A stretch of DNA of 15,639 bases from Clostridia bacterium (GTDB taxonomy: Bacteria; CBDUZB01; JAGLHV01). The notes beneath the pieces are model-generated. The model searched no databases, was not told where the DNA came from, and saw only the letters and a list, made by a program, of their open reading frames with translations. Positions within the stretch are counted from its first letter, which is position 1, and each line of letters starts with the position of its first letter. The position numbers were made by a program, and so were the translations under genes. Of the stretch, positions 8,655 through 14,452 are shown one piece after another. Location of the stretch: the NCBI GenBank assembly GCA_030595925.1, contig JAUVLC010000057.1, forward strand, positions 1 through 15,639. The letters are read 5' to 3'.

Positions 8655-9057
8655 TTTTTTCCCTTCTTAATAAATTTATAATTTAGAACTGCTGAGCAAA
8701 ATAATTATTGATTTTACTCTAAACATTCACCAATAGAATAGTATCAAAAACAAAAGAAAATTTCAAGTTAAAATATAGTGGAGCAATGGATTGGTCAAGA
8801 TATGTGATATTCCCTGATATTTTTTTTTAGTTATTTCTTTAAGCAAATCGTTGGTCTTGACAAAAAAAAAATAATTATTTATAATCCATTCCATAATAGT
8901 ATTAGTAAAGCGTTGGATTTTTAATAGTTAGTTTAAATTTAATTACGAACTAGTTTGTTTTTTCCATCCGTTTTAGGTGAAAAATAAATTTTTATTAAGT
9001 AAAAATCATTGTTTATATAATATTAGTGAAAAAAAATTAATTTGGAAGGGAAGAAAA
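8655..9057. other. Divergent intergenic region and 5' leader
   Basis: About 400 bp between the minus-strand barrel gene and the plus-strand acetyltransferase gene. It holds the consensus promoter at 8857-8885 and an untranslated leader of about 165 nt before the ATG at 9058. I see no riboswitch-like conserved core or strong hairpin. A GTG at 8977 is in frame with the downstream gene but lacks a properly spaced ribosome-binding site. Confidence 0.6.
8857..8885 (+). promoter_or_regulatory. Consensus sigma70 promoter
   Basis: A perfect -35 box TTGACA (8857-8862) and a perfect -10 box TATAAT (8880-8885) are separated by exactly 17 bp of A/T-rich spacer. Transcription would start near 8892 and read into the acetyltransferase-glmM pair. 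A match this exact suggests strong constitutive expression by the housekeeping sigma factor. Confidence 0.85.
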
Positions 9058-9870
9058 ATGTTTAAACCAGAAGATTTTTTTGCTCTTTCGGAAAATCCGT
9101 TTGAGGATCTTTTTAATAATACCGATTATGTATGGGATGTATTAAAAAAGCTTAAAGAATATATAAAGGGAAATATTAGACCGAATGTTTCCGACTTAAG
9201 GAAAGGGAATTCCTTTATAAGTAAAACCCTTGTTATTTATAATGGTAATGTTTTTGAATCAGGATTTATTATAGACACCTCCGGAAAGAAATCGGTGGTC
9301 AAAAAAGATGGAAAAATTCTTGATGGTGCCAGCGTGATATATGCCGGGTCAATCCTTATGGATGATGAAATATCCATTGGAAAAGGTACAATAATAGAAC
9401 CTGGGGCATTGATAAAAGGACAAACTATTATTGGTAATGACACTGAAATTAGACAGGGGGCTTATATAAGGGGAGGTGTGTTGGTTGGAAATGATTGTAT
9501 TGTAGGACATACGACTGAATTGAAATCCTGCGTTATGTTAGGTGAAAGCAAAGCCGGCCATTTTGCTTATATTGGTGACAGTATTTTAGGCAAGGTAAAT
9601 CTTGGTGCGGGAACAAAATTAGCGAATTTAAAAATAGTTGAATCGCAGGTTGTGCTTAATATTAATGGGGAAAAACATGAAACCGGTTTGAGAAAATTCG
9701 GAGCAATATTAGCAGACGGTGTAGAAACAGGATGTAATAGTGTTACTACTCCGGGAACTATTCTTGGAAGGGATGTTCTTTTGTATCCGAATACAACTGC
9801 GAGAGGTTATTATTCGCCAAGAACAATAGTTAAACTAAAACAAAATCAAGAATTAAAAGATAGGAGATAG
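9058..9870 (+). CDS. GlmU C-terminal-like left-handed beta-helix acyltransferase
   Basis: 270 residues from the ATG at 9058, chosen because GGAAGGGAAG lies at ideal spacing; the 27 in-frame codons upstream (GTG 8977) are AT-rich leader. Residues 1-45 (FFALSENPFEDLF, then a Lys-rich helix) form a short N-terminal extension. Residues ~60-250 are hexapeptide-repeat coils (IGKGTIIEPGALIKGQTIIG). ESKAGHFAYIGD (163-174) matches the GlmU acetyltransferase motif SKAGHLSYIGD, with the catalytic-type His at 168, followed by NLGAGTKLAN in place of the GlmU NIGAGTITCNYDG. There is no Rossmann-like uridylyltransferase domain. The likely role is acetyl-CoA-dependent N-acetylation of glucosamine-1-phosphate or a related sugar phosphate in the cytoplasm. 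glmM begins 4 nt after its stop, supporting a joint pathway. Another sugar-phosphate acyltransferase of the same fold remains possible. Confidence 0.75.
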   Translation: MFKPEDFFALSENPFEDLFNNTDYVWDVLKKLKEYIKGNIRPNVSDLRKGNSFISKTLVIYNGNVFESGFIIDTSGKKSVVKKDGKILDGASVIYAGSILMDDEISIGKGTIIEPGALIKGQTIIGNDTEIRQGAYIRGGVLVGNDCIVGHTTELKSCVMLGESKAGHFAYIGDSILGKVNLGAGTKLANLKIVESQVVLNINGEKHETGLRKFGAILADGVETGCNSVTTPGTILGRDVLLYPNTTARGYYSPRTIVKLKQNQELKDRR

Positions 9871-9874
9871 AGAT

Positions 9875-11224
9875 ATGGGGCGGTTGTTTGGAACAGATGG
9901 AGTTAGGGGAGTTGCCAATAAATATCCAATTACTGCTGATATGGCGATGCAGATTGGACAAGCTGTAGCCTATATGTTAAAGAAGGAAGGGCATAGGCCA
10001 AGAATAGTTATAGGTAAAGATACCAGACTTTCAGGCTATATGCTGGAAAATGCCCTGGTTGCGGGTATATCTTCAGTAGGGGCGGATGTAATACTTGTTG
10101 GGCCGATGTCAACACCCGGTATTGCCTTTTTAACTACGAATATGGATGCAGATGCAGGTATAGTAATTTCTGCTTCACATAATCATTATGAGGATAACGG
10201 TATTAAGATATTTTCCAAAAATGGAATTAAGTTAACAGATGAAGAAGAGCTTAAAATTGAAAATCTGATATTTTCAAAACAACTTCCCTCTTTACTTTCT
10301 CCGTCTAAAGAATTGGGGCGTGCATTCAGGGAAGAGGATGCAAGTGGAAGATATATTGTATTTCTCAAACATTCGTTACCTAAAAATCTTAGTCTTGAAG
10401 GATTAAAGATTGTAATTGACTGTGCAAATGGTGCTACTTATAAAGTTGCTCCTACATTGTTAAAAGAAATGAGGACTAAACTTACCGCTTTAAATGTAAA
10501 TCCGGACGGACAAAACATAAATCTGAATTGTGGAGCGCTTCATCCTGAAAATCTTGCAAAAAAAGTATTGGAAATCGGTGCGGATATTGGCCTTGCTTTT
10601 GACGGTGATGGTGATAGATTTATAGCGGTTGACGAAAAAGGAGAAATAGTAAGTGGTGATAAAATAATTGCTATATGCGCTAAAAACATGAAAAAAGAAG
10701 GCATATTAAAAAACAACATTGTTGTTACAACTGTAATGAGCAATTTTGGTCTTTCTGTTGCTTTTAAAGATATGGGGATTGAACATGTAAAGGCAAAAGT
10801 CGGAGACAGATATGTGCTTGAGGAAATGATAAAAAAGGATGCGGTTATTGGTGGGGAGGATTCAGGGCACATAATTTTTAGTGAGCACCATACTACAGGT
10901 GACGGTATTTTAAGTGCACTTCAACTTATAGCTATTATGAAAAAAGAGAACAAACCTCTTTCAGAACTATCGAAAGTTATGAAAATTTTTCCGCAGGTTA
11001 TGATTAATATTGAAATAAATAAAAAGGTTCCTTTTGAAGAAGTGGTTGATATAAGAAACGTGATTGCAGAAGTTGAAAAGAAACTCGGAAATAAAGGCAG
11101 GGTTCTGGTAAGATATTCCGGAACGCAGTCTCTTTGCCGGGTAATGGTAGAAGGTCCCAATCAAAATGATACCGAGAAGTTTGCCCATCAAATATCTGTT
11201 GTTGTAAAAGAAAAACTAAACTAA
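9875..11224 (+). CDS. glmM: Phosphoglucosamine mutase GlmM
   Basis: 449 residues, the usual GlmM length. It interconverts glucosamine-6-phosphate and glucosamine-1-phosphate in the cytoplasm for UDP-GlcNAc synthesis. All alpha-D-phosphohexomutase signatures are present: N-terminal LFGTDGVRGVAN (4-15), the phosphoserine loop VISASHN with catalytic-type Ser101, the Mg-binding loop DGDGDR (243-248), the sugar-binding loop GGEDSGH (326-332), and a C-terminal phosphate-binding loop RYSGTQSLCRVMVEG from 413. That last loop departs from the textbook RPSGTEP form (Pro to Tyr, Glu to Gln, Pro to Ser), while keeping the core SGT and Arg residues. The SD AGGAG (9862-9866) sits inside the end of the upstream gene, and the two genes are 4 nt apart, so they are almost certainly co-transcribed from the promoter at 8857. 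Confidence 0.95.
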   Translation: MGRLFGTDGVRGVANKYPITADMAMQIGQAVAYMLKKEGHRPRIVIGKDTRLSGYMLENALVAGISSVGADVILVGPMSTPGIAFLTTNMDADAGIVISASHNHYEDNGIKIFSKNGIKLTDEEELKIENLIFSKQLPSLLSPSKELGRAFREEDASGRYIVFLKHSLPKNLSLEGLKIVIDCANGATYKVAPTLLKEMRTKLTALNVNPDGQNINLNCGALHPENLAKKVLEIGADIGLAFDGDGDRFIAVDEKGEIVSGDKIIAICAKNMKKEGILKNNIVVTTVMSNFGLSVAFKDMGIEHVKAKVGDRYVLEEMIKKDAVIGGEDSGHIIFSEHHTTGDGILSALQLIAIMKKENKPLSELSKVMKIFPQVMINIEINKKVPFEEVVDIRNVIAEVEKKLGNKGRVLVRYSGTQSLCRVMVEGPNQNDTEKFAHQISVVVKEKLN

Positions 11225-11262
11225 AAAAGAGCAAAAAAAGAAAGTCAAATCTTGCCACCTGT

Positions 11263-11301
11263 CATTGGATAGACTGATAAAAGATAGAAATGTGTTTCTA
11301 T
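11263..11301 (+). repeat. Left 39-bp inverted repeat of a putative element
   Basis: Begins CATTGGATAGACTGA and ends AAATGTGTTTCTAT. Its reverse complement matches 12137-12175 at 35 of 39 positions without gaps. Weaker similarity continues outwards: GTCAAATCTTGCC at 11244-11256 against the complement of 12175-12187. The arm contains its own small palindrome, TAGAAA-tgtg-TTTCTA (11285-11300). Confidence 0.85.
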
Positions 11302-11309
11302 ATTATGAT

Positions 11310-11510
11310 TGGATAAAATAGCAAACTAATAATTTGAAGTCCTGCAAAAATTATGCAGGGAACAGGGTTCTTGGTATGGATTAGAGCTAAGGGAAACGAG
11401 TCTGTCAAAACAAGCGAAGGTAGTGTATGTAGTCGGTGAGTTTTGGATGGGATAAGAGTGAATTTGCAGAGCCTTCATTGTGGTGATTCAGAAGACTGGT
11501 TCGGGTAGAA
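11310..11510 (+). ncRNA. Candidate structured RNA, possibly a group II intron remnant
   Basis: By hand count, 11341-11510 is about 44% GC, clearly above its AT-rich flanks, and it is full of short stems: CCTGCA/TGCAGG (11341-11346 with 11354-11359, 7-nt loop), then GAAC/GTTC (11360-11363 with 11367-11370). GGGAAACGAG and GTCGGTGAG follow. The run AAGTCC-stem-GGGAACAGGGTT resembles the 5' domain I of bacterial group II introns. A 34-nt stretch at 11470-11503 begins GAGCC, ends GGTTC and has a GTGA tetraloop where domain V has its own, but its middle pairs are broken. No reverse transcriptase is present. I treat this as a structured RNA or a decayed intron, unproven. Confidence 0.35.
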
Positions 11511-11548
11511 TAAATAAAAAAGTAAATTATAAAAATGGAGTAAATTAT

Positions 11549-11887
11549 ATGTCCAATGGAGTTGAAAATGCCATCGAAAATCTAAAAAATTGTTTTTTTG
11601 AATATGAATGCCAAAAGTGTATAAATGAAAGAATAGTAGAAAGTCGTAATGCCATTGTAAACTGTTTTGTTGAGTTATATGATCAATTAAAAATAAAAGG
11701 GTGCGTTAATCAAAATAATTGGAGGGATGTGTTTAGAGAACGATTGATAGGGGAAGATTTTGATGACTTAAGACATATCCATATTTGGTTTGGATCCGCA
11801 GAAATAAGACTTATTGTTGAAGACGACATAGAGATGTTGTTAATTGAATTAGGGAGTTTCTTCGATTTAATGAAGATATTTGATTAA
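11549..11887 (+). CDS. Orphan 112-residue hypothetical protein
   Basis: The ATG at 11549 is preceded by GGAG (11537-11540) at 8-nt spacing, which makes it better supported than the upstream in-frame GTG at 11480. The protein starts MSNGVENAIENLKNC, has four Cys in its first 50 residues (CFFEYECQKC, then NCFVELYDQL), and turns acidic in its second half (GEDFDD, VEDDIEMLLIELG). There is no signal peptide, membrane segment or motif that I recognise. It is the only ORF inside the inverted-repeat-bounded interval and stands alone, with no operon partner. It is probably cytoplasmic. A small accessory or element-borne protein is likely, but no function can be assigned. Confidence 0.6.
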   Translation: MSNGVENAIENLKNCFFEYECQKCINERIVESRNAIVNCFVELYDQLKIKGCVNQNNWRDVFRERLIGEDFDDLRHIHIWFGSAEIRLIVEDDIEMLLIELGSFFDLMKIFD

Positions 11888-11960
11888 TTAGCAAAAATTT
11901 ATTTCAAATATATTTATAATTTACAGATTAAAAAGATTAGATTCGGAGTGTTTTTGCTAA
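11888..11960. repeat. 10-bp perfect inverted repeat after the orphan ORF
   Basis: TTAGCAAAAA (11888-11897) starts at the base after the stop codon and pairs with TTTTTGCTAA (11951-11960), leaving a 53-nt AT-rich loop. The loop is too long for a classical terminator; it may stabilise the mRNA end or be accidental. Confidence 0.5.
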
Positions 11961-12038
11961 AAGAATTTCTGGGTTGAAAAGTTATTTTCAGAAAAACAGG
12001 TTAAAATTTATTACCCCAGACGAAATACCATCTTGAAT

Positions 12039-12097
12039 CCTTCGACGGAGTTTACCCTGAGCACTTCGACTACGCTCAGTATAAACTCCGTTGAAGG
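12039..12097. repeat. Large palindrome with CTTCGACTACGCTCAG-type motif
   Basis: A 24-bp left arm (12039-12062, CCTTCGACGGAGTTTA then CCCTGAGC) pairs with 12074-12097 at 21 of 24 positions, one of the rest being a G-U pair, around the 11-nt loop ACTTCGACTAC. The ACTTCGACTACGCTCAG portion resembles a palindromic motif dispersed in many unrelated bacterial genomes. As RNA it would form a very stable hairpin. No T run follows, so it is not an obvious intrinsic terminator. Confidence 0.8.
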
Positions 12098-12136
12098 GCC
12101 AGGAGATGCCTTGTTAGGAAAAGGGGTTAATGAAAA

Positions 12137-12175
12137 ATAGAAACACATTTTTATCTTTTCTCAGTTTGTCCAATG
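12137..12175 (-). repeat. Right 39-bp inverted repeat of a putative element
   Basis: The reverse complement begins CATTGGACAAACTGAG and ends AATGTGTTTCTAT. It matches 11263-11301 with four substitutions and no gaps. Confidence 0.85.
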
Positions 12176-12297
12176 GCGAGGCTGATCCCTTTTCTCCTTT
12201 AGTTTAAAGAGCATAGTTGATGAATGTTTAAAATGATATTGTTATTATAGTTTATCTTCACTATTTAATAAGATAATCTATAATTTTAAAAATGTGC

Positions 12298-12326
12298 TTG
12301 ACAAACATAAAACAATTATGTACATT
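12298..12326 (+). promoter_or_regulatory. Probable promoter of the hsdM operon
   Basis: A perfect -35 TTGACA (12298-12303), a 17-bp spacer and a weaker -10 TACATT (12321-12326; the conserved TA and final T are present). Transcription would start near 12333, leaving a leader of about 45 nt before hsdM. Confidence 0.55.
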
Positions 12327-12377
12327 TATAAATAGATAGTTAGTAAACATTTATTCTAAAACATATTGGGGTTAACA

Positions 12378-13865
12378 ATGGAAAAAATCAGTTTAGAAAC
12401 CTTAGAAAAACATTTGTGGAAATCTGCAGATATTTTAAGAGGATACATTGGCGCATCAGATTATAAAAACTATATTTTTGGGCTCTTGTTTTTAAAACGG
12501 ATATCTGATGTTTTTGATGAAGAAGCTGAAAAAATAATGTGTGAAAAAGGTGACAGAAAACTTGCCTATGAAGATAGCAATTATCATGAATTTGATGTTC
12601 CAAAGAGAGCTAAATGGGATTATCTAAAGTCATTGACACAAAATATAGGTGAAGCTGTTAATAAAGCAAATGATATGCTTGAAGAAAAAAATCCAGAAAG
12701 CTTAGAAGGAGTTCTGTCTGTTGTTGATTTCAATGATAAAGACAGGTTCCCTGATCATATCCTCTCACAACTTATAAATCACTTTTCAAAAATCAGATTA
12801 AGGAATGAAGATTTAGAAAAACCTGATATTTTAGGTGATGCGTATGAATATTTGATAGCTCAATTTGCTTCAAGTGCAGGCAAAAAAGGAGGAGAATTTT
12901 ATACTCCCAAAGAGGTTGTGAAATTATTAGTAGAAATTTTAGACCCAAAAGAAGGTATGAAAATATGTGACCCTGCATGTGGCTCAGGTGGTATGTTAAT
13001 TCAGTCATACTATCATTTGATAGAAAAAAATCAGAATCCAAAAAACATTTCTCTATATGGGCAGGAGATAAATGTAGGTACTTGGGCTACTTGTAAAATG
13101 AATCTACTTTTTCATAATCTAAAAAGTCCTCAAATAAAAAGAGGTGATACTTTGAGGGGTCCACAGTTACTCAGAAAGGGAAAATTAATAGAATTTGACA
13201 TTGTAATAGCCAATCCTCCATTTTCACTTAAGAATTGGGGATATGAAAAAGCACAGAATGATATTTACAAAAGATTCAGGTTTGGAATACCACCTAAAGG
13301 ATATGCTGATTATGCATTTGTTCAACATATGATAGCTATTGTCAATTCTATGGGTAGGGTTGGAGTTGTTTTACCTCACGGTGTATTATTTCGTGGAGGG
13401 GTTGAAGGTAAAATTAGAAAAGGGATAATTGAGGAAGACTTTCTTGAAGCAATAATTGAGTTACCGTCTAAATTATTTTACGGAACAGGAGTTCCTGCTT
13501 GTCTATTTATACTTAATAAGAATAAATCAAAAGAAAGAAAAGGTAAAATATTTTTTCTCTACGGAGCCAATGATTACTTAGAAAGGAAAAAACAAAATAA
13601 ATTACGCAAAGAAGACATTGATAAAATTGTTTCTTCCTATAAAAAATACAAAACAGTGGATAAATATTCTCGACCGGTTCCACTTAGTGAAATTCAAGAA
13701 AATAATTATAATCTTAGTATTACACGGTATATTGATGTTACAAAAGAAGAAGACAAAGTTGATATCCAGCAAACTATAGATGAGTTAAAAGAATTAAAGA
13801 AAAAATATAGCAAAGTTGAAGATAAGGTTATGAATTATTTAAAAGAACTAAATTTTAGGGTTTAA
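12378..13865 (+). CDS. hsdM: Type I restriction-modification DNA methyltransferase subunit HsdM
   Basis: 495 residues, normal for HsdM. It transfers a methyl group from S-adenosylmethionine to adenine N6 at the site chosen by HsdS and forms the M2S core of the restriction complex. The N-terminal helical domain (LETLEKHLWKSADILRG, GLLFLKRISDVFDEE) is typical HsdM_N. KGGEFYTPKEVVKLLVE precedes SAM motif I, DPACGSGGM at residues 198-206. Catalytic motif IV is NPPF at 279-282 (DIVIANPPFSLKNWG), the gamma-class adenine methylase form. A coiled Lys/Glu-rich tail (ELKKKYSKVEDKVMNYLKEL) ends the protein. I chose the ATG at 12378, with GGGG (12368-12371) as a weak SD, over an upstream TTG at 12366. 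The next gene begins 2 nt after the stop. All catalytic motifs are intact, so an active methylase is likely. Confidence 0.95.
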   Translation: MEKISLETLEKHLWKSADILRGYIGASDYKNYIFGLLFLKRISDVFDEEAEKIMCEKGDRKLAYEDSNYHEFDVPKRAKWDYLKSLTQNIGEAVNKANDMLEEKNPESLEGVLSVVDFNDKDRFPDHILSQLINHFSKIRLRNEDLEKPDILGDAYEYLIAQFASSAGKKGGEFYTPKEVVKLLVEILDPKEGMKICDPACGSGGMLIQSYYHLIEKNQNPKNISLYGQEINVGTWATCKMNLLFHNLKSPQIKRGDTLRGPQLLRKGKLIEFDIVIANPPFSLKNWGYEKAQNDIYKRFRFGIPPKGYADYAFVQHMIAIVNSMGRVGVVLPHGVLFRGGVEGKIRKGIIEEDFLEAIIELPSKLFYGTGVPACLFILNKNKSKERKGKIFFLYGANDYLERKKQNKLRKEDIDKIVSSYKKYKTVDKYSRPVPLSEIQENNYNLSITRYIDVTKEEDKVDIQQTIDELKELKKKYSKVEDKVMNYLKELNFRV

Positions 13866-13867
13866 TT

Positions 13868-14359
13868 ATGTTTGGAAATAAAAAAGAAATAGAAAAAGTA
13901 TTAATGGCTCTTTCTGAACAACTTGAGTCCGAAGGTGTTATGAAGATAGAGTTGGTTGTTTGTGGCGGCACAGCATTAAATATATTGGGATATATAGACC
14001 GCACAACCAAAGATATAGATGTCATTGCATTTGTAGATAAGGATATTTTAACTAAAGCAGACCCTTTAAATCCTTCTTTATTGGTGGCTGCCAGGAAAGT
14101 ACAGAGAGATTTTAATTTGCCGGATAACTGGCTAAATGCCGGTCCTGCATCTATTATGGATTTTGGATTACCCGAAGGGCTTATGGATAGAGTGAAAACT
14201 TATTCCTATGGTAAAAATCTTATTATTCACTTCCTTACTCGTTATGACCAGATTCATTTTAAACTTTATGCAGCAGTTGACCAATCCGGTGGTAAGCATT
14301 ATGATGACCTTCTATCTCTAAAACCGATAGCACAAGAGTTGGAAAAAGCTGCCATATAG
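13868..14359 (+). CDS. DUF6036/AbiEii-like nucleotidyltransferase, ended early by TAG
   Basis: 163 residues to the TAG at 14357. The core is a minimal nucleotidyltransferase: VVCGGTALNIL with the Gly-Gly at 33-34, then RTTKDIDVI with Asp49 and Asp51 as the metal-binding pair, LPDNWLNAGPA (84-94), and HFKLYAAVD with Lys132. Related proteins occur as standalone MNT-like enzymes and as the nucleotidyltransferase half of AbiE-type toxin-antitoxin systems; the substrate here is unknown. The SD AGGG (13857-13860) is 7 nt upstream, and the gene starts 2 nt after hsdM, so it is co-expressed with it. The frame ends in LEKAAI-TAG, but 30 further codons in the same frame look like the family's usual C-terminus, with the stop sitting where I expect a Trp. 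The protein is thus truncated, read through, or misassembled by one base. The partner is probably the following winged-helix protein. Confidence 0.8.
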   Translation: MFGNKKEIEKVLMALSEQLESEGVMKIELVVCGGTALNILGYIDRTTKDIDVIAFVDKDILTKADPLNPSLLVAARKVQRDFNLPDNWLNAGPASIMDFGLPEGLMDRVKTYSYGKNLIIHFLTRYDQIHFKLYAAVDQSGGKHYDDLLSLKPIAQELEKAAI

Positions 14360-14452
14360 ACTATGATGCATGATCCTTCAGAAGGGTATAAAATGGTTCT
14401 TAAAGATTTCCTTAAAAAAATAGGACATAAAAATGTTGCAGAAAAACTTTAA
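14360..14452 (+). pseudogene. C-terminal segment of the nucleotidyltransferase, beyond an in-frame TAG
   Basis: Directly after TAG 14357-14359, and in the same frame, 30 codons read TMMHDPSEGYKMVLKDF and continue to AEKL before TAA at 14450. This strongly resembles the usual DUF6036 ending (AARWxxTHDPSEGF-like, then a Leu/Lys-rich helix). A single G-to-A change from TGG to TAG would explain the break. The segment's end overlaps the start of the next gene by 20 bp, as expected if the ancestral gene ran to 14452. No good ribosome-binding site serves the ATG at 14363, so independent translation is unlikely. Confidence 0.65.

Larger units (their letters stand above)
11225..11548. other. Accessory intergenic stretch with inverted repeat and structured segment
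   Basis: This follows glmM without a visible rho-independent terminator. It contains the left inverted repeat (11263-11301) and the GC-richer structured segment (about 11310-11510). A GTG-started extension of the downstream ORF from 11480 is possible but runs through the structured part and is less likely than the ATG at 11549. Confidence 0.6.
11263..12175. mobile_element. Putative inverted-repeat-bounded element, ~0.9 kb, no transposase
   Basis: The two 39-bp inverted repeats bracket 913 bp that hold a structured segment, one orphan ORF and a large palindrome, placed between the conserved glmM gene and a type I restriction locus. This is what a degenerate or non-autonomous mobile element would look like, but no transposase or reverse transcriptase is encoded and I cannot identify a target-site duplication. 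A chance pair of dispersed repeats inserted in opposite orientation would look the same. Confidence 0.4.
11888..12377. other. Intergenic stretch with inverted repeats, palindrome and hsdM promoter
   Basis: About 490 bp without a credible gene. In order it holds a 10-bp inverted repeat just after the orphan ORF, AT-rich sequence, a 24-bp-arm palindrome (12039-12097), the right 39-bp inverted repeat (12137-12175), and a sigma70-like promoter before hsdM. Confidence 0.65.

Noticed and set aside
8977-9057. GTG start adding 27 residues to the GlmU-like protein
   Set aside because: No spaced SD and AT-rich composition; the ATG at 9058 has GGAAGGG at ideal distance.
11225-11262. Rho-independent terminator after glmM
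   Set aside because: The stretch is A-rich with no stem-loop followed by a T run.
11480-11548. GTG start adding 23 residues to the orphan ORF
   Set aside because: It begins inside the structured segment; the ATG at 11549 has GGAG 8 nt upstream.
12366-12377. TTG start adding four residues to HsdM
   Set aside because: The ATG at 12378 fits the family N-terminus and keeps GGGG at usable spacing; TTG has no SD.
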